Shown here one piece after another: positions 36,134 to 45,505 of a DNA stretch of 64,000 bases (position 1 is the stretch's first letter; each line of letters opens with the position of its first letter). Under the pieces are notes generated by a model, which searched no databases, was not told where the DNA came from, and saw only the letters and a program-made list of their open reading frames with translations. The position numbers were made by a program, and so were the translations under genes. The stretch comes from Mycolicibacterium tusciae JS617 (GTDB taxonomy: Bacteria; Actinomycetota; Actinomycetes; Mycobacteriales; Mycobacteriaceae): contig NZ_KI912270.1 of assembly GCF_000243415.2 (NCBI RefSeq), positions 930,001 through 994,000 on the forward strand. Direction: 5' to 3'.

Positions 36134-37057
36134 CTATCCGGACGCCCAACCGTCAGGCTGGCGGCCGTCGAGGTCGGTGAATCCGTAATCGCGCGCGAGC
36201 TCGGCCGACGTCACGGATTGCTGGTTGAACCGCGATCGGCGTGCGTCCGCGGCCATCGCGGCCACCCCGCGTCCCACGTACCGGGGCGTCTCCGAGACGG
36301 CAAAGCCCGGGGGAGCGACAGGACCGTCGGACCGCAGGGGGTCCAGCGCGACATGCCAGTTCTCCTCGGTGACGCCCCAGTTGTCGAGCATCATCTCCGA
36401 CCGCAGCCAGCCGGGCGTCACCGCCACCGCGGTAGCACCGAAGCCCTGCAGTTCGTGGCCGTGGCTGTAGGCGAGCCTGTTCACCGCGGTCTTGGCGAGG
36501 TCATAGAACACCGACAATCGGTAGTTGTCGTCGTTGAAACTCTTTGTCCCGTCGGTCACTTCGACGAGGAGTCCACCGGGCTTGCCGACCAGCAGCGGTA
36601 GCAGGCAGTGCGACGTAATCAGATGCGTGTCGATGCCGAGCCGCAGGATCCGAAGACCGTCGGCGAGGTCGTGCTCCCAGATCGGCCTGTGCCACAGCGG
36701 TGGTCCGCCCTTGAGGACCTCCGCACCCCAGATGTCGTTGACGAGGATGTCGATCGCGCCGTGGTCGTCGGCGATTCGGTCGGCAAGGCTGCCCACCGCG
36801 GCGATATCGAGGTGGTCGACCTGCACGGCAATGCCGGTGCCGCCTAGTTGGGTGACGAGGTCGGCGGTCTCCTCGATCGTTTCCGGGCGGTCGTAGTCGG
36901 ACTGCTCGTTGCCGGACACGCTGCTGCGCCCGGTGCAGATGACTGTCGCCCCGGCCTCACCGAGCGCTGCGGCGATGCCGCGTCCGGCACCGCGCGTCGC
37001 CCCCGCCACGACGGCCACCCGACCGCGCAGCGCATCTCTATCCGGAGTCCAGTCCAT
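36134..37057 (-). CDS. Short-chain dehydrogenase/reductase
   Basis: A 307-residue SDR. The cofactor motif is GATRGAGRGIAAALG, followed by LVNDIWGAE. The catalytic YxxxK is YDLAKTAVN; the Ser position reads VEVTDGTKSFND, so the usual Ser is replaced or shifted. A C-terminal extension of about 60 residues ends DLDGRQPDGW. Related in position to Rv1882c. ATG 37057 lies inside CCATGG, whose other strand is also an ATG. Confidence 0.86.
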   Translation of the reverse strand: MDWTPDRDALRGRVAVVAGATRGAGRGIAAALGEAGATVICTGRSSVSGNEQSDYDRPETIEETADLVTQLGGTGIAVQVDHLDIAAVGSLADRIADDHGAIDILVNDIWGAEVLKGGPPLWHRPIWEHDLADGLRILRLGIDTHLITSHCLLPLLVGKPGGLLVEVTDGTKSFNDDNYRLSVFYDLAKTAVNRLAYSHGHELQGFGATAVAVTPGWLRSEMMLDNWGVTEENWHVALDPLRSDGPVAPPGFAVSETPRYVGRGVAAMAADARRSRFNQQSVTSAELARDYGFTDLDGRQPDGWASG

Positions 37058-37076
37058 GGGGGCATACTCGCTGAAT

Positions 37077-37988
37077 GTGACCCCCTTACAGCGGTATATC
37101 GCCGAAGAAATCGCTACCGATCACGTCGACGGGTTGCTGTCCAGACGCGAGGCCCTGCGCCGACTGGCATTGCTTGGTGTCGGCACCGCGGCTGCCAGTG
37201 CGTTGATCGCGGCGTGCGGAGACAACAAGCAACCGACTGCGGACGCGCCGGTGACCTCGAACGAGCCCCGGACGGCGAGCGCGCCGCCGCCGGGGTCGGA
37301 GAACACCGTTCCGTCCACACCCATCACCTGGGCCGGACCCCGCGGCGAACTGCACGCAGCGTGGGCCCCAGCAGCCGATCCGCGCGGCGCAGTCCTCGTC
37401 ATCCACGAGAACAAGGGCCTCAACGACTACATCCGCTCGGTGGCCGGACGGTTCGCCGGCATCGGCTACTCCGCGCTGGCGATCGACCTGCTGTCGGCGC
37501 AGGGCGGCACGGGCACGTTCGCCGACCCCGCCGAGGCGACGGCTGCATTGGGCAAGGTGGCGCCCGAAGAGGCCCTCGCGGATCTGAAGTCGGGAATCGA
37601 CGAGTTGCAGCGGCGCGTCCCGGGCAAGAAGGTCGCCGCGGTCGGCTTCTGCATGGGTGGCGGATTTGTCTGGCGATTGCTGGCCGCCGGTGAGCCGCGG
37701 CTGGCCGCAGCCGTGCCGTTCTACGGTCCGACGCCTGACAATCCAGACTTTGCGGGCTCCAAAGATGTTGCAGTGCTGGGTATCTACGCCGCCCAGGACC
37801 AACGGGTCAACGCGACAGAACCTGCGGCGCGGGCGGCACTGGAGAAGGCAGGCATGGTGTTCGAACTGGTCACCGAACCCGACGCCAACCACGCATTCTT
37901 CAACGACACCGGCGACCGCTATAACCCCACCGCCGCCGCCGACGCTTGGCGCCGCGTACAGGACTGGTTCACCGCGCACGTCGCCTGA
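37077..37988 (+). CDS. Dienelactone hydrolase family Tat lipoprotein
   Basis: A 303-residue exported enzyme. The N-terminus has a twin-arginine signal (SRREALRRLALLG) and a lipobox (ASALIAAC) with Cys near residue 40. The hydrolase domain carries the DLH triad: Cys in GFCMGGGF, Asp in YAAQDQRVNA and His in DANHAFFND; HENKGLNDYIR is also typical. GTG 37077 starts MTPLQRYIAEE, the usual beginning of this family. ATG 37056 has a better ribosome site (GGAG) but would overlap the divergent SDR start. Confidence 0.86.
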   Translation: MTPLQRYIAEEIATDHVDGLLSRREALRRLALLGVGTAAASALIAACGDNKQPTADAPVTSNEPRTASAPPPGSENTVPSTPITWAGPRGELHAAWAPAADPRGAVLVIHENKGLNDYIRSVAGRFAGIGYSALAIDLLSAQGGTGTFADPAEATAALGKVAPEEALADLKSGIDELQRRVPGKKVAAVGFCMGGGFVWRLLAAGEPRLAAAVPFYGPTPDNPDFAGSKDVAVLGIYAAQDQRVNATEPAARAALEKAGMVFELVTEPDANHAFFNDTGDRYNPTAAADAWRRVQDWFTAHVA

Positions 37989-38180
37989 CGCTCCGGCGCC
38001 AGGGGCCTGAATATTCGCAGGGCGGACAATTCAGCTGCCCATCCTCCGTCATCAGCCAGGCCAGAACGTTTGCGCCGCAACGATGTACGATGCCGCGTCG
38101 AACAGTTCACCTGGCCGGGCAGGTCCAACGCAATGGGCGCGGGTTAGGTCCCGAACTCAGCACCGGGCTAGGTTGTCGGA

Positions 38181-38870
38181 ATGGGTGGCCCGCCGACCGG
38201 CCCACAGGACATCGAGCGAACGCGGACCCTGTGGTTCGCCCTGCTGCTCACGCTGGCCAACGGATTTCTCGACGCGCACACCTACATCGCGCGCGGTGGC
38301 GTGTTCGCCAACGTCCAGACCGCCAACGTGATCTTCTTCGCGATCGAATCCTCGAAGGGCAAGTGGTTCGCGGCGCTCGACCATGTCTGGCCGCTGTTGG
38401 CATTCATTGCGGGTATGGCGCTGGCGTCACACATCAAGTCCGGTCGCGTCGAGCGTTTCGTACCGCACGCGTTGCGTTGGACGATGGCCGTGCAGGCGAT
38501 CGTGTTGGGCATCATCGGCTTCGTGCCCGCCTCGGTGCCCCACAGCTATGTGACCGTGCCGATCTCCTTTATGGCGGCGATGCAGATCGGCCTGTTCCGC
38601 AACATCGGCGACCTCGCGTATCTGCCGGTTGCGACGACCGGCAACTTGATGCGGTTCATGGAGTCCGGGTACGACGCGTTCGTCGAGAATCACCGCGAGT
38701 CACGACGGGCCTTCGGGGTTTACGGCGCGCTGATCTGCGTCTTCGCTCTGGGCGCGGTGACAGGCTCTCTCGCGAGCCTGGCGTGGGGCGTGCACGCGAT
38801 CTGGCTGCCTGCGGGATTTTTGGCCGTGACACTGGTTCTGTTCATCATCGATGAGGACCACCTGCGGTGA
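38181..38870 (+). CDS. DUF1275 (YoaK) family membrane protein
   Basis: A 229-residue membrane protein with six hydrophobic segments. The family pattern is FLDAHTYIARGGVFANVQTANVIF in the first helices and QIGLFRNIGDLAYLPVATTGNLMRF in the middle. Transport function is assumed, with no known substrate. It starts at ATG 38181 after a 190-base spacer in which I see no other gene. Confidence 0.85.
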   Translation: MGGPPTGPQDIERTRTLWFALLLTLANGFLDAHTYIARGGVFANVQTANVIFFAIESSKGKWFAALDHVWPLLAFIAGMALASHIKSGRVERFVPHALRWTMAVQAIVLGIIGFVPASVPHSYVTVPISFMAAMQIGLFRNIGDLAYLPVATTGNLMRFMESGYDAFVENHRESRRAFGVYGALICVFALGAVTGSLASLAWGVHAIWLPAGFLAVTLVLFIIDEDHLR

Positions 38871-38884
38871 TCTACGATCCATCT

Positions 38885-39283
38885 ATGGTCCGGTCGCTGA
38901 TGTTCCTCATCGCCGCAGCGACGCTGCCTGTCGCGGGAACCGCCGCCGTGGCCGTCGCCGAACCACCGCCGGCCACCTGTACCTACCACCTGTCACCGCC
39001 GCATGTCGTGGACGTGTCGGGGACCAGCATGGTCACGGCCACGATCTCACCGGGCGCATGCGAGCGATCCAATACCTACCTGTCGGTGGCGTGCGTCCAA
39101 ATGCAGGGCAGCCCCGGACCCCCCAAGTGCGAGCAGAACAACGGCGTGCTGCCGGCGCAGGTCTTCTACGCGCCGTACCAACCGGGTGCCACGTACGTCT
39201 CCACGGGCAAGGGATGCGCCAACACCGGGAATCCGCCGCAGCCGGTGTGCACGCCGGTCGGGCCTTTCGCTGAGACGATTTAG
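38885..39283 (+). CDS. Small secreted Cys-rich protein
   Basis: A 132-residue predicted exported protein: signal peptide MVRSLMFLIAAATLPVAG to AVAEP. The mature part has six cysteines (CTYHLSPP, GACERS, VACVQ, KCEQ, GCANTG, VCTPVG), suggesting disulfides. No named family. ATG 38885 is chosen because the signal peptide begins there; GTG 38867 would overlap the preceding stop. Next to an exported cupredoxin gene. Confidence 0.72.
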   Translation: MVRSLMFLIAAATLPVAGTAAVAVAEPPPATCTYHLSPPHVVDVSGTSMVTATISPGACERSNTYLSVACVQMQGSPGPPKCEQNNGVLPAQVFYAPYQPGATYVSTGKGCANTGNPPQPVCTPVGPFAETI

Positions 39284-39294
39284 TCGGAGGGGCG

Positions 39295-39705
39295 ATGAAG
39301 AAATTCTCGCTGTTGTGCGTGACGGTCTGCCTGGCCGCGGCCGTCGCCGCGTGTGGCAGCGAATCCAGCTACACCACCTCCGAGGGCGATAGCGGCACCG
39401 CAACCGCAACCGCCAGCCCAGAAACCAGCGAAACCGCCGGCGCCCCCGCGGAGGCCAACGGCCCGACGATCACCATGGCGAACATGAGTTTCGGTGAGCC
39501 CATCACCGTCGCACCGGGGGCGACGATCACGTTGAAGAACGACGACTCCGCCGAGCACTCGGTGACGTCGCAGACCGAAGGCAAGTTCGACGTTCATGTC
39601 GACGGCGGCGAGCAGGGCACACTGACCGCGCCCACGGAGCCGGGCGAATACGCGTTCTACTGCGTCTATCACCCGTCGATGAAGGGCACCTTGATCGTCC
39701 AGTAG
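39295..39705 (+). CDS. Cupredoxin (plastocyanin-like) lipoprotein
   Basis: A 136-residue lipoprotein. The lipobox is AAVAAC (Cys 20), then a Thr/Ala/Pro linker to about residue 55 and a cupredoxin domain. Type-1 copper ligands are visible: His in AEHSVTS, and CxxHxxM in YCVYHPSMKG. It may shuttle electrons or bind copper at the cell surface. ATG 39295 after GGAGGGG. Follows the Cys-rich secreted gene by 11 bases. Confidence 0.88.
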   Translation: MKKFSLLCVTVCLAAAVAACGSESSYTTSEGDSGTATATASPETSETAGAPAEANGPTITMANMSFGEPITVAPGATITLKNDDSAEHSVTSQTEGKFDVHVDGGEQGTLTAPTEPGEYAFYCVYHPSMKGTLIVQ

Positions 39706-39822
39706 CCCTCGCGGCGTCGGCTCCCTTGGCCCACCCCGGTTTAGACGCAACGGCAGGCGGGCATCCGCAGAATTGGCGGGTTCGTCAATCGTCGTGACCC
39801 GGGGACACATGGAGGAGCCGAC

Positions 39823-40260
39823 ATGGACCGCAATGTCATGATCTGGATCATTGTCGCCGTCGCGGCGATCGTCGTCATCGCGTTGGTCGCGTGGACCGTG
39901 CGTAACTCGCGCCGCCGCGCCGAAGCCGAACGACTGCGTGGCGAAATCGGCCAACGGACAGAGCATCTCGAGAAGCGCGAAGCCGTCGCCCACGAAACCG
40001 AGGCCAAGGCCAAGGCTGCCGCCGCGGAGGCCGAGGCCAAGGCCGCCGAGGCCGCCCGCTTGCAGAACACCGCGCGCACACATCGCGAGGCAGTCGACAA
40101 CTCCCGCGAGGAATTGGACGCGCACCGCGAGCGGGTGGACAAGCTGGATCCGAAGGGAATCACCGGCGAGCCCGCCCCTGGTAAGGAGCATGACGTGCGC
40201 GGCGACGGCGCCACCGCGCCGGAGCAGGTGCCCTCGCCCCACGAGCGTCAGCGTTCGTGA
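39823..40260 (+). CDS. Membrane-anchored coiled-coil protein
   Basis: A 145-residue protein. One membrane helix (MIWIIVAVAAIVVIALVAW) is followed by a highly charged coiled coil rich in Ala/Glu/Lys (EKREAVAHETEAKAKAAAAE, to about residue 105) and a flexible tail. No enzyme domain. ATG 39823 lies after GGAGGAG. Its stop overlaps the GTG of the HAD gene by 4 bases. Confidence 0.78.
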   Translation: MDRNVMIWIIVAVAAIVVIALVAWTVRNSRRRAEAERLRGEIGQRTEHLEKREAVAHETEAKAKAAAAEAEAKAAEAARLQNTARTHREAVDNSREELDAHRERVDKLDPKGITGEPAPGKEHDVRGDGATAPEQVPSPHERQRS

Positions 40261-40958
40261 AACACCGCAAACGCGGTACCGCCGCGGCAGTGCTGTTCGA
40301 CATCGACGGCACCCTCGTCGACTCGAACTATCAGCATGTGCAGGCCTGGTGCCGGGCGTTCGCGGACATCGGCACGCCGGTCGACGCTTGGCGAATCCAC
40401 CGTTGCATAGGCATGGATGGCACAACCCTGGTGAAAACGCTCGCTGAGGGCGCCGATGACGAGGCCAGGACGCGGGCGAAGGATCTGCATTCCCGGTACT
40501 ACAAGGAGACCGCCTCGCTGCTGCGCCCGTTGCCCGGTGCCCGCGGACTTCTCGAAGCCGTCGAAAAGCTAGGTGTGCAGGTCGTTTTGGCAACGTCGGC
40601 GCCCGACGACGAACTCGGGATTCTGCGTGACGTGCTGGATTGCGACCACCTGGTATCGGCGATGACGTCGTCGGAGGACGTGGATACGGCCAAGCCCAAA
40701 CCTGACATCGTCAACGTCGCACTGGACCGCGCGGGTGTCGACGCCGCACACGCCGTGTTCGTCGGCGATGCGGTCTGGGACGTCGAGGCCTGCAAGCGAG
40801 CGGACGTCGTCACCATCGCCGTCCTCAGTGGCGGGGTTTCGAAGTGCGAACTCGAAGAGGCCGGAGCCCACCAGGTTTTCGAGGACGCGCTCGATCTCTG
40901 CCAACATCTGGACGACACCCCCATTGCCGCACTCGCCAACTTGGTGGGTGCTCGCTGA
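40257..40958 (+). CDS. HAD family phosphatase
   Basis: A 233-residue haloacid-dehalogenase-type hydrolase, phosphoglycolate phosphatase-like. Motif I is LFDIDGTLVDSN, motif II VLATSAPD, motif III AKPKPD, motif IV VGDAVWDVEA; a helical cap lies between I and II. The substrate is probably a small phosphate ester. GTG start, translationally coupled to the coiled-coil gene. Confidence 0.88.
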   Translation: MKHRKRGTAAAVLFDIDGTLVDSNYQHVQAWCRAFADIGTPVDAWRIHRCIGMDGTTLVKTLAEGADDEARTRAKDLHSRYYKETASLLRPLPGARGLLEAVEKLGVQVVLATSAPDDELGILRDVLDCDHLVSAMTSSEDVDTAKPKPDIVNVALDRAGVDAAHAVFVGDAVWDVEACKRADVVTIAVLSGGVSKCELEEAGAHQVFEDALDLCQHLDDTPIAALANLVGAR

Positions 40959-42056
40959 TCAGGGCAGGGCGTATCGAAGGATCGCTGCGATCCCGTCCTT
41001 GGGTGAAATCCGTTCGTCCGTGCGGACCAGTGACGCATCCGTGGCGATTGCGACCATGGGCAGCGCCTCGTCGGCCCGCAGCGTCTGCGTCGGCGCAACG
41101 CCGAGTTCGGAAAGCACATTCGGGTTGGGTGCGATGAAGGCGATGTCGTCGCCCGCCACCACGGTCGCATCGCCCAGTTCGCCGATGATCAAGGTCTCGA
41201 CCGCACCGGCCCGAAGTGCGGCCGCCACGCCATCGAGTCCCTCTGTTGCCAACCCGGACCCGCGGCCGATTTCGGCGCTGAATCGCTGTGCCGCATCGTC
41301 GATCACCGCTATTCGACGGCGCTGAAACTCCTGCTCGATTTCGTGCTGCAACGCAGCATCGTCGAAGCCGCTGTGCCGCGCTCCGGCGTGAAGTTGAACA
41401 ACTCGAGATGCGACGCGTTCGGGCAGTTCGGCAGCGAGGTCGCTGCGAGACTGCACCTCGCCGACGAGAAAGACGATCTCGGGAGCGGCGTCGTCGACGA
41501 GCTTCGCGAGCCGGGTCGCCACCGCGCGGATGTTCTGTCGCCGTGCCCCCTCGGCCGTGCGCTGTGGGTCGCCATACCCCGCCGACTCGGCGCTGGCGGC
41601 TTTGTGCACCGGGTACGCCTCACCGTCGACTGTGTCCGAGACTGCGGTTCCCTGTCGCCACAGCGTGACGTCGGCGCCGTCGTGATCCACGATCACCACG
41701 GCGTAGGTCGTCTTGTCGACGCCGTGCTCGACGACGGGGACGATGTATGGCAGCGGGGACACCCGCACGACCGGCCCTGCAGGCCGGATCAGGTGTTCGT
41801 TGACCAAGACACCTTCGGCGCTGGCGACCACCGCGCGGCCACTTCGGCCGACGGGTGGGTGGGTGTCGATCACGGCATGCTCGATGCTTTCGGTCAGCGC
41901 GGGGTCGGCGCCTTGCTGTTCGAGCTGCTCGCGGAGCGCGCGCCACTTCAGCTCGAGCTGCGCGGCGGCGTCCTCGGTGTTGTGTGAGTCGTCGAAGTAG
42001 ATCGATCCGTACGGGCCATGTGAGGTCAGCAGCGTCTGAAAGTGTTCGGATTGCAT
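40959..42056 (-). CDS. Rv2629-like release-factor-fold (eRF1/bRF) protein
   Basis: A 365-residue protein resembling M. tuberculosis Rv2629 through its length: GPYGSIYFDDSHNTEDA, GRAVVASAEGVLVNEHLI, VDHDGADVTLW, EIVFLVGEVQSRSDL, AEIGRGSGLATEGLDGVAAAL and RADEALPMVAIA. The C-terminal domains have the eRF1/Vms1-like fold, suggesting a ribosome- or tRNA-linked role under stress. No signal or membrane helix. It ends right at the convergent HAD gene and starts 24 bases from a truncated gene upstream. Confidence 0.85.
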   Translation of the reverse strand: MQSEHFQTLLTSHGPYGSIYFDDSHNTEDAAAQLELKWRALREQLEQQGADPALTESIEHAVIDTHPPVGRSGRAVVASAEGVLVNEHLIRPAGPVVRVSPLPYIVPVVEHGVDKTTYAVVIVDHDGADVTLWRQGTAVSDTVDGEAYPVHKAASAESAGYGDPQRTAEGARRQNIRAVATRLAKLVDDAAPEIVFLVGEVQSRSDLAAELPERVASRVVQLHAGARHSGFDDAALQHEIEQEFQRRRIAVIDDAAQRFSAEIGRGSGLATEGLDGVAAALRAGAVETLIIGELGDATVVAGDDIAFIAPNPNVLSELGVAPTQTLRADEALPMVAIATDASLVRTDERISPKDGIAAILRYALP

Positions 42057-42080
42057 GGTTCATGGGTGCCCGGACACGTG

Positions 42081-42470
42081 TCATACAAACCGCTGCGGAA
42101 TTAGGTGCCCGTCGTATTCCCACCTGGAGTTCTCGGCGAGGAGTTCGACCGTCCGACGGGCGCGGAGGACGCCGGGGTCCAGGCCCCATTCCCGCAACGT
42201 GTTCAGCGTCCACGTCGTCGCCGTCCACGGCTGCCCGGTCCGGCTCAGCTCGTCACCGTCGACGTCGAAATCAGCCGGGTAGTACGCGCCGCCGGCCCAT
42301 TGGCCATCGGGGCCCTGCAACGACAGCAGGCGTGCGCCGAAACCTTCGCTACCGATACAGCCGCGGGTGGCTTCCCACACCTCGGCCGGCTCTCCCAAGA
42401 GGTCTCGTTCGACCTGCCAGCGCAGGGCCGGGTCGGAGTCCAGCAGCCAGGGAATGACGGAATCGGCCAT
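42081..42470 (-). pseudogene. Truncated squalene-cyclase-like (terpenoid cyclase/prenyltransferase fold) protein
   Basis: A 129-residue frame: MADSVIPWLLDSDPALRWQV, FGARLLSLQGPDGQWAGGAYYP and PWTATTWTLNTLREWGLDP. The family members I recall continue for about 300 residues as an alpha/alpha barrel after NSRWEYD. Here the frame goes to GHLIPQRFV and stops, with the next gene starting 24 bases later. I see no trace of the remainder, so a 3' deletion is likely. Confidence 0.65.
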
Positions 42471-42481
42471 CGCAAATGACT

Positions 42482-43939
42482 CTAGGACACCGTCAAACTC
42501 CGTGCCTGCGACCAGATCTGGTCCCACGGTCGCTGCCGTCCCGTCAGCAGATACACGCCCATGTCCTCGCCGATGTCGCCGAGCCTGCGGACGTCGGTGA
42601 AGTACGGCCTGATGTCGTCGAGGTCGCTCCCCACATAGAGTGCGTCATCACTGTCGGCTGGTGGCGGCGGAAAGTAGCCGTAGCTCCTATTGAGGCTGAA
42701 CGCCTTGGGGAGCGAATAGTCGACGGAGTAGCCGTCGATATATGCCGCGACGATGTAGGACTGGCCGATCACCACGGTCCGGTCACGTTGCGCATCGGGC
42801 AGAGCGTGGTAGACGTCGGCGGTGCGCTGGGCGATGCGCTGACCGACGTCGTCTGAGATGAGGGCCACCGAAAGCACCAACATGCCAATGGCGAGGCCCA
42901 CGCTCATCGCGACGGTCGGCCAGAACAGCCACCGGGTGCGGCTCGCGCCGCTCTCACGGCGCCTCTGCAATCCAAGGGCACCCATCGCGGCCAGCGCGGC
43001 ATACAACCCGGCCAGGTAATACGGCCGTCCCGCGGTGGCCACGAAGAACACATAGAGCACGACGAGCGTCACACCGAGGAACCGGTAGTCGCGCAACGCG
43101 GGATCGCGGAAGACCCGCCACAATCCGTAGAGGACCAGCAACACTCCGGCCACGCCCGCGTACACGATGAGCTGGACGGCGATACCCGGCCGGCCGCCGT
43201 ACAACGCCTCGGCCTCGTCCGCGACGACGGACGCCATGTGCAACTGCGGCCATCCGTTGGCGTACTGCCATGCCATCGTCGGCGCGGCGAGTAGCGCGGC
43301 GATCGCAACGCCCACCCACAGCAGCGGTCTCCGCAGGAGGTCCCGCGGACCGACGGCCGCCACCGCGACGAGCAACACCGCGCACAGCAACAGCACTTGG
43401 AACTTCGTCAGTGCCGCGAGACCCGCGACGGCGCCGAACGCCACCAGCAGCCGGTCCCGACGCACCCGCACCCAGCGGACCAGTAACCAGATCAGCAGCA
43501 ACCACTGCACCGGTTCGAGGGTGTAGGGGGTGAGCCAGTGTCCGGCCAACGTGCTCCACAACGCGGTCGCCTGCGCAACGGCGGTGAAACCCTGTGCGCG
43601 GCGGTCACATCCGAGTTCGGAAGCGATGAGGCCGGCGACGACAACCGCCCCGGCGGTGGCTATTGCGGCGGGAATGCGCAACGCCATCATCGAACCCGGA
43701 GCGACGGCGTCCATCAACGCGGCCAGCAGCGGGGTCACCGGTGGCTGATCGGCGGAACCCCAGTCGAGGTGATTGCGACCGATGGCCAGCATGTACACCT
43801 CGTCGAACCAGTAGCCGCGACCGAAACCACCTGCAGCGCAATGTAAAACGGCCACCACCCCGGCGATCGGCAACACCACCCCCGTGGCGAACGGTGCGAT
43901 TTGCCGATCCGAAGCTGTCTCGGTTTTCGTCGTCGTCAT
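42482..43939 (-). CDS. GT39/ArnT-type membrane glycosyltransferase
   Basis: A 485-residue polytopic protein with about 11 membrane helices. The N-terminal loop GYWFDEVYMLAIGRNHLDWG has the Asp-Glu pair typical of dolichyl-phosphate-mannose type transferases (PMT/ArnT), followed by QPPVTPLLAALMD. A C-terminal soluble part of about 120 residues faces outside. It probably uses a polyprenyl-phosphate sugar to modify an envelope glycan or protein. ATG 43939; divergent from the esterase gene with only 25 bases between them. Confidence 0.83.
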   Translation of the reverse strand: MTTTKTETASDRQIAPFATGVVLPIAGVVAVLHCAAGGFGRGYWFDEVYMLAIGRNHLDWGSADQPPVTPLLAALMDAVAPGSMMALRIPAAIATAGAVVVAGLIASELGCDRRAQGFTAVAQATALWSTLAGHWLTPYTLEPVQWLLLIWLLVRWVRVRRDRLLVAFGAVAGLAALTKFQVLLLCAVLLVAVAAVGPRDLLRRPLLWVGVAIAALLAAPTMAWQYANGWPQLHMASVVADEAEALYGGRPGIAVQLIVYAGVAGVLLVLYGLWRVFRDPALRDYRFLGVTLVVLYVFFVATAGRPYYLAGLYAALAAMGALGLQRRRESGASRTRWLFWPTVAMSVGLAIGMLVLSVALISDDVGQRIAQRTADVYHALPDAQRDRTVVIGQSYIVAAYIDGYSVDYSLPKAFSLNRSYGYFPPPPADSDDALYVGSDLDDIRPYFTDVRRLGDIGEDMGVYLLTGRQRPWDQIWSQARSLTVS

Positions 43940-43964
43940 CTGCATCCACGTTACTGTCGCAGCC

Positions 43965-44927
43965 ATGACACTCGGTATCGACGCGCAGGTGCTCGCGGAG
44001 ATGGCGCCCTTGCTGGCAGCGCTCGGCGAGTCGGAGCCCCCACCCATCGGCGACGTCGACGCACGCCGAGCCAGCGGCCACCGAATGTTCGATCTGGTCG
44101 CCTCGAGCCGGGCGCCGGCCACCGGCGTCGACACCGAGCGGCATTCGATGACCGCGGCGGACGGCGTCACTCTGAATCTCACCTGGTATCACCCGTCCGG
44201 CGCCGACGGGCCGGGCAGCGCCGTGCTCTACCTGCACGGCGGGGGCATGATCTTCAGCCTCGAGCACATCGGCGAGCTGTACGACCTTGCCGTGCGGGAG
44301 TACGTCGCCGCTTCGGGCGTGCCGGTGCTGATGGTCGACTACCGCGTGGCGCCCGAGCATCCGGATCCAACCCCTGTCGAGGACTGCTACGGGGCGTTGG
44401 TATGGCTGGCCGAGCACTCCCAAAGCCTCGGTGTCGATCCCACCCGCCTGGCGGTGATGGGCGACAGCGCGGGTGGCGGGCTGGCGGCGGGCGCGTGCCT
44501 GATGGCACGGGACCGCGGTGGCCCGGCCGTCGCACAACAGATCCTGATCTACCCGATGCTCGACGATCGGCCGGTGACTCCCAATCCGGAACTGCAGCCG
44601 TTCCTGACGTGGACCTACGACGACAACGTCACCGGCTGGGGTGCCTTGCTGGGCGAGGCCGCCGGGCGGGACGGCGTTTCGCCGTACGCGGCACCGGCGC
44701 GTGCCGACGATCTCACCGGTTTGCCCGACACCTACATCGACGTCGGTGACCTCGACGTGTTCCGCAACGAAGACATCGCATATGCCCGACGGCTGGGCGA
44801 CGCGGGCGTCCCCACGGAGCTGCACGTGTATCCCGGTTGCCCGCATGCATTCGAGGCACTCGCCCGCGAAGCGGCCGTGTCGAAGAGGGCAATCAGCGAT
44901 CGCGTGCGTCGACTGCGCGGTCTCTAG
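43965..44927 (+). CDS. HSL-family alpha/beta hydrolase (esterase/lipase)
   Basis: A 320-residue hormone-sensitive-lipase-type esterase. The oxyanion motif LYLHGGGM, nucleophile VMGDSAGGGLAAG, acid in DVGDLDVFRNE and His in YPGCPHAFEAL are all present. No signal peptide. ATG 43965. Likely hydrolyses short to medium acyl esters (Lip family). It converges on the SRPBCC gene with 3 bases between. Confidence 0.88.
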   Translation: MTLGIDAQVLAEMAPLLAALGESEPPPIGDVDARRASGHRMFDLVASSRAPATGVDTERHSMTAADGVTLNLTWYHPSGADGPGSAVLYLHGGGMIFSLEHIGELYDLAVREYVAASGVPVLMVDYRVAPEHPDPTPVEDCYGALVWLAEHSQSLGVDPTRLAVMGDSAGGGLAAGACLMARDRGGPAVAQQILIYPMLDDRPVTPNPELQPFLTWTYDDNVTGWGALLGEAAGRDGVSPYAAPARADDLTGLPDTYIDVGDLDVFRNEDIAYARRLGDAGVPTELHVYPGCPHAFEALAREAAVSKRAISDRVRRLRGL

Positions 44928-44930
44928 CCG

Positions 44931-45395
44931 TCAGGTGGCGTCCGGCGCCTCGACGACTGCCCTGATCCGCTCCAGGGTCTTACGCATATCGCGGATGTTG
45001 CGGCGGCGGCGCAGTTGCCCCCCGAACAGCGAGAAGAGCTTCATGATGAGCGAGTCGTCGAGCCGGAAGGATTCGGTGACATCGGTTCCGCCGTCGACCG
45101 GAGTGAGACGGTAGTGCCAGTTGTTCACGGCCTTGCCGTTGAGCAGCACGGCGAAGCCGAATTCGCGGTTCGGCTCGCACGCGGTCACCTCGCAGGTCGT
45201 CCAGTACACCGGACCGATTTCGTTGCGCTTGACGTGGCCGCGAAAGCGGGCCCCCAGTGCCGGACCGGTGGCTCCGCCGAGCCACTCGGCCTCCATCACC
45301 TCCGGTGAGAAGCGGCCGGTGTTGCGTACGTCGGCGATGAGGTTCCAGATCTTGTCCGCGGGTGCCTGCATTGACACCGTCACCGATCCGTCCAT
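44931..45395 (-). CDS. SRPBCC/polyketide-cyclase-like lipid-binding protein
   Basis: A 154-residue START-like fold: SVTVSMQAPADKIWNLIADVRNTGRFSPEV, EAEWLGGATGPALGARFRG, and the C-terminal helix FGGQLRRRRNIRDMRKTLERI. Length and type match Rv1883c. It probably binds a hydrophobic ligand. ATG 45395 is chosen after AGGAG; the frame is open for 23 more codons upstream. Confidence 0.85.
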   Translation of the reverse strand: MDGSVTVSMQAPADKIWNLIADVRNTGRFSPEVMEAEWLGGATGPALGARFRGHVKRNEIGPVYWTTCEVTACEPNREFGFAVLLNGKAVNNWHYRLTPVDGGTDVTESFRLDDSLIMKLFSLFGGQLRRRRNIRDMRKTLERIRAVVEAPDAT

Positions 45396-45505
45396 GGCTA
45401 CTCCTGTTTCGGTAAATACCTTGGCTGTCACGCGCTTAGCCACGGTAACAAGGCTGGGGACCACGCGGTCCGTAGCATTGCGGGCGGGGTTCAGGAGGGC
45501 ACGGT

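Noticed and set aside
36909..37076. N-terminal extension of the dienelactone hydrolase-type gene
   Set aside because: It lies over the SDR gene on the other strand and would bury the Tat signal about 60 residues inside.
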